The notes under the pieces are model-generated. The model saw only the letters and a program-made list of their open reading frames with translations. It was not told the DNA's origin and searched no databases. Positions 55,801-62,375 of a stretch of 64,000 nucleotides of DNA are shown here, piece after piece (within the stretch, counting starts at the first letter, position 1; each line of letters opens with the position of its first letter). Origin of the DNA: Ancylobacter polymorphus. GTDB lineage: Bacteria > Pseudomonadota > Alphaproteobacteria > Rhizobiales > Xanthobacteraceae. The DNA is taken from positions 3,858,001-3,922,000 of the forward strand of contig NZ_CP083239.1 of assembly GCF_022836935.1 (NCBI RefSeq), given 5' to 3'. A program made the position numbers and the translations under genes.

Positions 55801-57885
55801 TCACACCCTGCCGATCCGCACCCTGTTGTCGTGCAGCGCCGCGCCGCCGACGGGGGCGACGGGGTCGGCGCCGGTGAGGCTGTTAATGCCGCGCCCGCCC
55901 TCATGCGCGCGGTTCGGCCAGATCGATTCCGCCACCACCACGCCGCGCCGCAGCCCGTCGAACAGCCGCGCGTGCAGAAGCACCGCGCCGCGCGCGCTGG
56001 CGACATCGAGCAGGTCGCCCTCCCCGATGCCGAGGCCGGCCGCGTCCTCGGGGTGGATCAGCAGTTCCGGCCGCTTCTCGCGGGCAAGCGACCCCTCGGT
56101 CTCGGTGAAGGTGGAGTTGAGGAAGGAGCGGGCCGGCGCGGTGACGAGGCGGAACGGGTATTCCGCATTCGCCTCCTCGGTCACCGCCCAATGGTCGGGC
56201 CATTCCGGCATGTCGCGATAGGGGCCGAACTTGCCCGGCGAGGCGTAACGCGAATGCGCCCAGTCCGGCTTCAGCCGGAACTTGCCGTCCGGCCAGTTGA
56301 AGCCTTTCACATAATGCGCGGTGTCGAAATCCGGCTGCACGTCGAGGAAGCGGTTCGCCTCCAGTTCCTCCACCGTGCCGCGCCCCTTGGCCTGCAAGAG
56401 CCAGTCGACATGCGCGCGCGGGCTCATCTCGAAACCGGGATGCGACGCGCCGAGCCGCTCGGCGAGGGCCACGATCACCTCGTGGTTGGTCCGGCACTCG
56501 CCCGGCGGCTCCACCAGCTTGGGGCCGAGGATGACATATTGATTGCCGCCGCCCTGATAGAGGTCGTCATGCTCGGTGAACATGGTGGCCGGCAGCACGA
56601 TGTCGGCCATGGCCGCCGTCTCGGTCATGAACTGCTCATGCACGGCGACGAACAGGTCGTCGCGGGCAAAGCCGCGCCGCACCGTCTCCTGATCCGGCGC
56701 GATGGAGACCGGATTGGTGTTCTGGATCAGCATGGCGGTCACCGGCGGCCCGCCGAGCAGTGCCTCGGCATCGCCGGTGAGGATGGCGCCGATGCGCGAC
56801 TGGTCGAGCTCACGCGCCGTGGTGGGGATGTCGAGCCCCTCCACCATGCGCTTGTTCCAGCCATAGATGGCGCTGTTGGAATGGAAGGCGCCGCCGCCCT
56901 CATGCTGCCAGGCGCCGGTGACGGTGGGGATGCAGCTCACCGCATGCATCGCCACCGCGCCATTGCGCGAGCGGGTGAAGCCGTAGCCGGCGCGGATGAA
57001 GGTTTTCTTGGTGCGGCCGATGGCGTGGGCGAAGGCGACGATCTCCGCCGCCGGCAGGCCGGTGAGGTCGGCCGCCCATTCCGGCGTGCGGGTGGCGAGA
57101 TGCGCTTCCAGCCCGGCCGGATCGTCGGCGAAGGCGGCGAGATAGGCGCGGTCGGCCATCCCGTCGCGAAAAAGCACATGCATCACCGCGCAGGCGAGCG
57201 CGCCGTCCGTGCCGGGGCGGATGAGGATCGGGATATCCGCCTGCTCCATGGTGGGCGAGCGATAGACATCCACCACGGCGATCTTCGCCCCGCGTTCCTT
57301 GCGGGCGCGGATGGCGTGGGTCATCACATTGATCTGGGTGGACACCGGATTGGTGCCCCAGATCACCACGAAATCGCTCTTCGCCATTTCGCGCGGGTCC
57401 GGCCCGGCGAGCTTGCCGGTGCCGGCGAGGAAGCCGCTCCAGGCCGGGTTGACGCAGATCGAGGAGAAGAAGCGCGAATAGCCCTTGGCGCGGGTCAGCC
57501 GGTTGATGCCGTCGCGCATCACCAGCCCCATCGTGCCGGCATAGTAATAGGGCCACACCGTCTCCGGCCCGTGGGCCTGTTCCGCCGCGCGGAAGCGGTG
57601 GGCGATCTCGTCCAGCGCCTCGTCCCAGGAGATCGGAGCGAAGCGTCCCTCCCCCTTGGGCCCGATGCGGCGCAGAGGATGGGTCAGTCGGTCCGGGTGA
57701 TTGGCTCGCTCGGCATAGCGCGCGACCTTGGCGCAGATGACGCCGGCGGTGAAGCTGTTGTCGCGCGAGCCGCGCACGCGGCCGATGCGGCCGTCCGCCA
57801 CCTCGATCTCCAGCGCGCAGGTGGAGGGGCAGTCATGCGGACAGGCGGAATAACCAGTACGGGTCGGCGAGATGTGCTGATTCAT
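55801..57885 (-). CDS. Molybdopterin-dependent oxidoreductase (DMSO-reductase family)
   Basis: A 694-residue enzyme with an N-terminal [4Fe-4S] motif (SACPHDCPSTC, then a fourth Cys in VICAKVARY). Molybdopterin-guanine dinucleotide domains follow: PISWDEALDEIA, VIWGTNPVSTQ, MLIQNTNPV and the C-terminal dinucleotide-binding barrel (LLIHPEDAAGLGIGEGD). No signal peptide, so it is cytoplasmic. It resembles uncharacterised formate-dehydrogenase/thiosulfate-reductase-like proteins, and no subunit genes are present. Its ATG abuts a strong terminator hairpin and has no ribosome-binding site. Confidence 0.88.
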   Translation of the reverse strand: MNQHISPTRTGYSACPHDCPSTCALEIEVADGRIGRVRGSRDNSFTAGVICAKVARYAERANHPDRLTHPLRRIGPKGEGRFAPISWDEALDEIAHRFRAAEQAHGPETVWPYYYAGTMGLVMRDGINRLTRAKGYSRFFSSICVNPAWSGFLAGTGKLAGPDPREMAKSDFVVIWGTNPVSTQINVMTHAIRARKERGAKIAVVDVYRSPTMEQADIPILIRPGTDGALACAVMHVLFRDGMADRAYLAAFADDPAGLEAHLATRTPEWAADLTGLPAAEIVAFAHAIGRTKKTFIRAGYGFTRSRNGAVAMHAVSCIPTVTGAWQHEGGGAFHSNSAIYGWNKRMVEGLDIPTTARELDQSRIGAILTGDAEALLGGPPVTAMLIQNTNPVSIAPDQETVRRGFARDDLFVAVHEQFMTETAAMADIVLPATMFTEHDDLYQGGGNQYVILGPKLVEPPGECRTNHEVIVALAERLGASHPGFEMSPRAHVDWLLQAKGRGTVEELEANRFLDVQPDFDTAHYVKGFNWPDGKFRLKPDWAHSRYASPGKFGPYRDMPEWPDHWAVTEEANAEYPFRLVTAPARSFLNSTFTETEGSLAREKRPELLIHPEDAAGLGIGEGDLLDVASARGAVLLHARLFDGLRRGVVVAESIWPNRAHEGGRGINSLTGADPVAPVGGAALHDNRVRIGRV

Positions 57886-57889
57886 GAAA

Positions 57890-57923
57890 AAGGCGCTCCG
57901 CTTTTATCCTAGCGGAGCGCCTT
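57890..57923. terminator. Strong bidirectional terminator touching the oxidoreductase start
   Basis: A 13-bp perfect stem (AAGGCGCTCCGCT paired with AGCGGAGCGCCTT, 8-base loop) is flanked by T-runs on both strands: CGGTTTTT on plus and CTTTTTC on minus. On the minus strand it ends the TerC copy 1 transcript, and its T-run is followed directly by CATG, the start of the oxidoreductase gene. Confidence 0.85.
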
Positions 57924-57961
57924 CGGTTTTTACACCTGTCCGATCGGTGCTGCGATCAGGC

Positions 57962-58705
57962 TCAGTGCGCGGTCGCCTCGCGGCGGCGGCTCTTGACGAT
58001 CCAGCCGAAGGAGACAACGAACACCGCGCCGACCACGGCCGCGAGATAATGCGGCACGGCGGAGGCCTTCAGGCCGACCGGGTCCTCGGGATCGGCGATC
58101 ACCTCGACCAGCCACGGCGCCCAGCCCTGCATCGCCTGCAGCACCACCTTGTCGCCCACCAGCATCTCGCCGGCGATCCAGCCGAGCAGCGCGGCGCCGA
58201 ACCAGATGAGGATGGGGAAGCGGGAGATCAGCTTCAGGATCAGCTGCGAGCCGAAGATGATCAGCGGGATGGTGAGCAGAAGGCCGAAGATGAACAGTTC
58301 GGCATGGCCGCGCGCGGCGGCGGCGATCGCCACCACATTGTCGAGGCTCATCACCGCGTCGGCGATAGCGATGGTGCGTACCGCCTTCCACAGGCTGTCG
58401 GCGCCCTCCACATGGTGCCCCTCGCCGCCCTCGTCGAGCACCAGCTTGATGGCGATCCAGAACAGCAGCAGGCCGCCCACCACCTTCAGGAACGGCACGC
58501 CGAGCATATACGACACCACGAGGGCGAAGATGATGCGCAGGCCCACCGCCGCACCGGCGCCGAGCAGAATGCCCCATTTGCGCTGCTTTTCCGGCAGCGA
58601 ACGGCAGGCGAGCGCGATCACCACCGCGTTGTCGCCGGAGAGCAGCAGGTCGATCCAGATGATCTGGAGCAAGGCCACCCAGAAGATCGGGCTTGAGAAA
58701 TCCAT
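57962..58705 (-). CDS. TerC-family membrane protein, copy 1
   Basis: A 247-residue integral membrane protein with about seven helices. The two TerC signatures LLSGDNAVVIALACRSLP and DAVMSLDNVVAIAAAARG carry the conserved acidic residues for metal ions. Such proteins export manganese or supply metals to exported proteins. I use the second of two adjacent ATGs, 5 bp after GAGG. It shares about half its residues with the next copy upstream, a tandem paralog. Confidence 0.9.
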   Translation of the reverse strand: MDFSSPIFWVALLQIIWIDLLLSGDNAVVIALACRSLPEKQRKWGILLGAGAAVGLRIIFALVVSYMLGVPFLKVVGGLLLFWIAIKLVLDEGGEGHHVEGADSLWKAVRTIAIADAVMSLDNVVAIAAAARGHAELFIFGLLLTIPLIIFGSQLILKLISRFPILIWFGAALLGWIAGEMLVGDKVVLQAMQGWAPWLVEVIADPEDPVGLKASAVPHYLAAVVGAVFVVSFGWIVKSRRREATAH

Positions 58706-58760
58706 CATGTCCTCTCTGAGAGTCGGGTCTTGTTCAGATGTCAGAGGGAATACCCGCCCC

Positions 58761-58794
58761 CTTTCTGGCATACATTATAATTTGCGCCAGAAAG
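58761..58794 (-). promoter_or_regulatory. Promoter of TerC copy 1 with flanking inverted repeat
   Basis: CTTTCTGGC (58761-58769) and GCCAGAAAG (58786-58794) form a perfect 9-bp inverted repeat around a 16-bp AT-rich spacer that contains TATAAT, a consensus -10, readable in both directions. This is the form expected of a metal- or redox-sensitive repressor site over a promoter. Confidence 0.55.
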
Positions 58795-58812
58795 CACCCC
58801 TGAAACGCCCGA

Positions 58813-58840
58813 CGCCCGCGCTCTTGCCGAGTCGCGGGCG
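58813..58840 (-). terminator. Hairpin after TerC copy 2
   Basis: CGCCCGCG pairs with CGCGGGCG and an inner CTC/GAG extends the stem with one bulged base. It lies 28 bp after the TerC copy 2 stop. The following sequence is not T-rich, so termination is uncertain. Confidence 0.4.
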
Positions 58841-58867
58841 CCGAGGGGGAGGGAAGCCCCGTTCAGG

Positions 58868-59572
58868 TCAGGAGCCGTGCGGGCCCGCCGCGTGGGCCCC
58901 GCCCTTGAAGCGGGAGATCGCCCAGCCGGTGGCCAGCACGATCACCGCGCCGGCGGCGGCGGCGGCATATTCATAGTGGTGGACGACGGCCTCGCCGAAA
59001 TAGTCCAGCACCTTCACGTCGGAGACGAACATCTCGCCGGCCACCCAGCCCAGCAGCGCCGCGCCGGCCCACACCAGGAAGGGGAAGCGGGCCAGCAGGC
59101 CCATGATCAGCGCCGCGCCGGCGATGATCATCGGGATGGAAATGACGAGACCGATGATGATGAGCGTCCAGTTGCCATCCGCCACGGCGGCGATGGCGAC
59201 GACATTGTCGAGGCTCATCACCAGGTCGGCAACGGCGATGGTGCCGACGGCGCGCCACAGATTGTCATGCGCGGCGACGCCACCTTCCTCGCCCTCTTCC
59301 GGCAGCACGAGATCAACGGCGATGTACATGAGCGCCAGCGAACCGACGATGCGCAGCCAGGGCAGGCCGAGCAGCACGGCGATGATGGCGGTGAACACGA
59401 TGCGCATGCCGACGGCGACGCCGGCGCCCAGGATCATGCCGGTGCGGCGCATCTTGTCGGGCAGCGAGCGGCAGGCCATGGCGATGACCACGGCGTTGTC
59501 GCCCGAAAGCAGGACGTTGATCCAGATGATTTTGAGAAGTGCCAGCCAGAATAGCGGCTCAAGGTAGCTCAT
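58868..59572 (-). CDS. TerC-family membrane protein, copy 2
   Basis: A 234-residue TerC membrane protein with the same layout as copy 1: LLSGDNAVVIAMACRSLPDK at one end and DLVMSLDNVVAIAAVADG in the middle, about seven helices and a short polar tail. It keeps the acidic metal-site residues. Its ATG is 10-11 bp after GGTGAGGG. The region upstream is a structured leader that can pair with that site. The two copies are separated by only 160 bp, yet each has its own control region. Confidence 0.9.
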   Translation of the reverse strand: MSYLEPLFWLALLKIIWINVLLSGDNAVVIAMACRSLPDKMRRTGMILGAGVAVGMRIVFTAIIAVLLGLPWLRIVGSLALMYIAVDLVLPEEGEEGGVAAHDNLWRAVGTIAVADLVMSLDNVVAIAAVADGNWTLIIIGLVISIPMIIAGAALIMGLLARFPFLVWAGAALLGWVAGEMFVSDVKVLDYFGEAVVHHYEYAAAAAGAVIVLATGWAISRFKGGAHAAGPHGS

Positions 59573-59583
59573 TGCGGTCGTTC

Positions 59584-59764
59584 CCTCACCTTCCCGTCCG
59601 GATGCGGACGGGACTCCAAGTCAGTTGTGTCGGCGTTGGCGCGCCATGATTTGAGGTGAGGCAAGAGGAGGTGGCTCCGGCGGGCCCACTCCCGGGCGCT
59701 CTTGGCGCGCCATTAACGGCATCCCCGCTGCGGGCCACTTCTCCATGGCCGGACCCCCGCAGCG
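59584..59764 (-). ncRNA. Structured 5' leader of TerC copy 2 (candidate riboswitch-like element)
   Basis: On the mRNA strand the Shine-Dalgarno region AGGTGAGG (59591-59584) has an exact 8-base complement, CCTCACCT (59661-59654), 62 bases upstream. Between them is a perfect 8-bp hairpin (59593-59612, 4-base loop). Further upstream are a bipartite stem (CGCTGCG/CGCAGCG at 59726-59732 and 59758-59764, with inner GGCCA/TGGCC) and a 12-bp direct repeat TTGGCGCGCCAT (59636-59647 and 59702-59713). I could not fit it to the manganese yybP-ykoY consensus. Confidence 0.5.
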
Positions 59765-59866
59765 CCCATTTGGGGAACATACATAATAATCCATGCGGTG
59801 GCCAAGCCCGAATACCGCATTTTTCTCAGCAAATGATGCTGCGAGAGCTTAGTCTACGCTGCTTCG

Positions 59867-59904
59867 CAAAAAGAAACACCCCGTCCGGAGGCCCGGACGG
59901 GGTG
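59867..59904 (-). terminator. Rho-independent terminator of ndk
   Basis: A 12-bp perfect stem (CACCCCGTCCGG with its complement, 4-base loop, 59877-59904) is followed on the minus strand by TTTCTTTTT. It is about 45 bp after the ndk stop and separates ndk from TerC copy 2. Confidence 0.88.
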
Positions 59905-59948
59905 CGATTTCAACGCCTTGCCACCCTTACGGGCGGCAGATCGTGCGA

Positions 59949-60371
59949 TCAGCCGACGATTTCGTTGCCGGAGAAGAACTGCGCGATTTCGATCTGCGCG
60001 TTCTCCAGGCTGTCGGAGCCATGGGCCGAGTTCTCGCCGACGGACAGGGCGAATTCCTTGCGGATGGTGCCCTCGGCCGCGTTGGCCGGGTTGGTGGCGC
60101 CCATCACTTCACGGTACTTGGCGACGGCGTTCTCGCCTTCGAGCACCTGCACGACGATCGGCTCGGAGATCATGAAGTCCACGAGCTCGCCGAAGAAGGG
60201 GCGCTCCTTGTGGACGCCGTAGAAGGTCTCGGCCTGGGCGCGGGTCAGCTGAATGCGCTTCTGCGCGACGATGCGCAGGCCCGCCTTCTCGATCAGCGCG
60301 TTGACGGCGCCGGTGAGATTGCGACGGGTGGCGTCGGGCTTGATGATGGAAAAAGTGCGCTCGAGCGCCAT
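59949..60371 (-). CDS. ndk: Nucleoside diphosphate kinase
   Basis: A 140-residue enzyme that balances NTP pools. The opening [16 protein letters not shown] and the catalytic His motif in [12 protein letters not shown] are unmistakable. The start is the ATG before ALERTF, preceded by GGGAAAC. It is a single gene with a strong terminator. Confidence 0.97.
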   Translation of the reverse strand: MALERTFSIIKPDATRRNLTGAVNALIEKAGLRIVAQKRIQLTRAQAETFYGVHKERPFFGELVDFMISEPIVVQVLEGENAVAKYREVMGATNPANAAEGTIRKEFALSVGENSAHGSDSLENAQIEIAQFFSGNEIVG

Positions 60372-60594
60372 GGTCTGTTTCCCTGGAAATGTGGGGGCGA
60401 AAAGTTCGCAGCGGCTTATAGCGGCGCCTCCGCCCGCGGACAAGAGAAGCCCGGGCGGCGTTTTCGACACGCCTTGGCAACACCCCCGGCCGAATCGTTC
60501 GTACACGAAATAACCCGCTTGCGGCGGAACCCGGCGGCGCTCATCTGTTTAGGCAACAGAGCGGCCGGAGTGCCGTGGCGCAGGGATGTTACCG

Positions 60595-60801
60595 ATGAAG
60601 AAATGTGTTCTGGCCATCGCGGGGATGGTGGCCGTGCTTGTGGGCTTTCTCGCCGTGCCGTTCCTTCCCGTCGCCGACGCGACGACCGACCCGGCGCGGG
60701 AGCCCGCGGGCTACAAGACCTGCTATCTGGAACGGCGCGCCGTGTTCACCGAGGGTGCCCCGCGTTGGGTGAAGGCGCCGCGTTGCGTATTCGCGGAATA
60801 A
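60595..60801 (+). CDS. Small exported C-X20-C protein, paralog A
   Basis: A 68-residue protein with a signal peptide or N-terminal anchor (MKKCVLAIAGMVAVLVGFL) and a short mature part. The mature part has two Cys exactly 20 residues apart (KTCYLERRAVF ... APRCVFAE). It uses the ATG 9 bp after AGGG; an ATG three codons upstream is too close to that site. The gene at 61053 has the same plan and spacing, so the two are probably paralogs. Function unknown; a disulfide-closed periplasmic hairpin is likely. Confidence 0.65.
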   Translation: MKKCVLAIAGMVAVLVGFLAVPFLPVADATTDPAREPAGYKTCYLERRAVFTEGAPRWVKAPRCVFAE

Positions 60802-60831
60802 TCGCTGTTCACGACTTCATGATTACCTCTT

Positions 60832-60857
60832 GGAACTCTTCCGGGAGTACGCACGTT
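60832..60857 (+). promoter_or_regulatory. EcfG-type (general stress) promoter
   Basis: GGAAC (60832-60836), 17 bp, then CGTT (60854-60857) is an exact match to the alphaproteobacterial EcfG promoter GGAAC-N16/17-CGTT. It lies just after paralog A and about 195 bp before paralog B, and points toward it. Confidence 0.6.
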
Positions 60858-61052
60858 AAGTCGGTGTTAACGGACGAAACGAGACGCAGACGAATGAACG
60901 TACCTGAAACGTATCGTTCCGCTGCCGCCGCCAGAACGGGCGGCGCAGAAAGAGAAGGTTTGCGCCTGCAGTTTCGTGTTGAAGTGATGAGCGCGTTAAG
61001 GACGCAATGAAGCCCGGTGGCATCCCCACCGGCAGGTGGATGAGGTGCCGCG

Positions 61053-61271
61053 ATGTACAAGGCCATTGCCATCAGTGCTGTTGCCGCCGTCATGGGTTTC
61101 ACCGCGCTCTTCATCGGCGCGGCCGACGCGACCGGCTATTTCAAGCGCCAGCTTCCCGTCGCAACGGTCGAGATCCCCGTCGAGCAGGTGGCCGGCGACT
61201 GCGTGATGCAGTCCCGCTGGGTCACCGATGCCGGCCGCATGGTCGAGGTCGAGCGGCCCGTCTGCTACTGA
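61053..61271 (+). CDS. Small exported C-X20-C protein, paralog B
   Basis: A 72-residue protein with a signal peptide (YKAIAISAVAAVMGFTALF to about ADA) and a mature part with two Cys 20 residues apart (AGDCVMQSRWV ... ERPVCY). The ATG follows GAGGTG. The Arg-Val, Val-Glu and Pro-Cys pattern repeats that of paralog A. It is downstream of an EcfG-type promoter, suggesting stress-induced expression. The spacer 60802-61052 otherwise shows only a weak 38-codon frame. Confidence 0.7.
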   Translation: MYKAIAISAVAAVMGFTALFIGAADATGYFKRQLPVATVEIPVEQVAGDCVMQSRWVTDAGRMVEVERPVCY

Positions 61272-61409
61272 GGCATAGCGGTGCGCTAAGGCGGGGTTGA
61301 TCGGTCCCTTCGGACACACACTCCACCTCACTGCACTCATCATCCACTCGTTTCACAGGTTAGGCTCGCGGCATCCCCACTCCCCCAAGCCCCAACGCGA
61401 GCCCATCAG

Positions 61410-61446
61410 CCCCGGCTTCTCCCCCAAGGAGCCGGGGCACTTTTTT
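61410..61446 (+). terminator. Rho-independent terminator after paralog B
   Basis: CCCCGGCT pairs with AGCCGGGG across a 12-base loop, followed by CACTTTTTTG. A second GC stem lies at 61596-61626. The gap 61272-61706 otherwise holds no convincing gene. Confidence 0.8.
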
Positions 61447-61595
61447 GTCCGCCGCTCCGGCGGCCGGATGAACAACAGCCAACGGCGCGTTCAGCCTGCG
61501 TTGCGCCGCTCCGTGCAGGATAGGCGTATTCCGGAAACGGAAACAGCCAATGGCAGCCGCCGTTCCCGCCGACCCGGCGGAGGCTGAAGGCTGAA

Positions 61596-61630
61596 CGCCC
61601 CGGCCGCGCTGCGCGAGGCCGGGGCGTTTC
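61596..61630 (+). terminator. GC-rich hairpin, possible second terminator
   Basis: CGCCCCGGCC pairs with GGCCGGGGCG (10 bp) and is followed by TTTCT. It may close a short transcript starting after the first terminator. Confidence 0.5.
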
Positions 61631-61706
61631 TCCCCTCCTCCATGCCCGCTTCGGCGAAGCTGATAGAAACCATCATCCTTCCGAATTAGTCAGCACCGCC
61701 AAGCTG

Positions 61707-62321
61707 TTGCACACTGCCGGCCCTTTTCGGCGCGCCCATGCGCCGGCCTTCACCGGGAGTGCCCTCATCCCGACCTCGCCGCTGCCCGAGACGTTGGAAC
61801 AGCTGGTCACGCACCGCTACCGCACCTTCGCCGCCTATAATGCATGGGCCAATCAACGGCTTTTGGCGGCCGCGTCCCAGCTCAGCGACGCGCAGTACCG
61901 GGCCGCGCGCGGCGCGTTTTTCGGCTCGGTGCATGGCACGCTGAACCATCTCCTCGTGGGCGACCGATTGTGGATGCGCCGGCTCACCGGCACCGGCATG
62001 GAACCGGCGGGTCTCGACGCTATCCTGTTCGAAACGCTGACGGAATTGGCGCCGGCCCGCACGGCCGAGGATGCTCGAATCGCCGCCTATGTCGATGGGC
62101 TCGACGCAGCGACACTGGTGGCCGAGCACAGCTATGTCACCGTCAACGGCACCCGCTTCACCCAGGTTCTGGCGACCATTCTCGACCATGTGTTCAATCA
62201 CCAGACCCATCACCGCGGCCAGGTTCACTGTCTTATCAGTGGCTTGCTCGGTAATGACGCCGCGCCTTCGCTCGATCTCGTCGCTTTCCAGCGCGCGAGC
62301 GGCTTCTCCCGCCAAGGCTAG
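61707..62321 (+). CDS. DinB-family protein
   Basis: A four-helix-bundle protein of the DinB/YfiT type, about 176-204 residues. FAAYNAWANQRLLAA, GSVHGTLNHLLVGDRLWMRR and NHQTHHRGQVHCLI supply the three His metal ligands. Such proteins are metal-dependent thiol transferases or related enzymes of unknown substrate. No ATG is in frame; TTG at 61794 (LEQLVTHRYR) fits homology better than TTG at 61707. The start is therefore uncertain. Confidence 0.78.
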   Translation: MHTAGPFRRAHAPAFTGSALIPTSPLPETLEQLVTHRYRTFAAYNAWANQRLLAAASQLSDAQYRAARGAFFGSVHGTLNHLLVGDRLWMRRLTGTGMEPAGLDAILFETLTELAPARTAEDARIAAYVDGLDAATLVAEHSYVTVNGTRFTQVLATILDHVFNHQTHHRGQVHCLISGLLGNDAAPSLDLVAFQRASGFSRQG

Positions 62322-62375
62322 GCGCCGCGCGCCGTTACTCTTGCCGACGGACCGCCGGCGCGGCACAAGACGGGC

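Noticed and set aside
59573-59860. Direct match to the yybP-ykoY manganese riboswitch
   Set aside because: The conserved loop sequences of that class are not present at either TerC leader, so only a candidate structured leader is reported.
60894-61010. A 38-codon frame downstream of the EcfG-type promoter
   Set aside because: Low GC at third positions for this genome and only a weak ribosome-binding site; could be leader RNA. Kept as doubtful, not called.
61468-61587. A 39-codon Arg-rich frame between two terminators
   Set aside because: Overlaps GC palindromes, no ribosome-binding site, no recognisable sequence.
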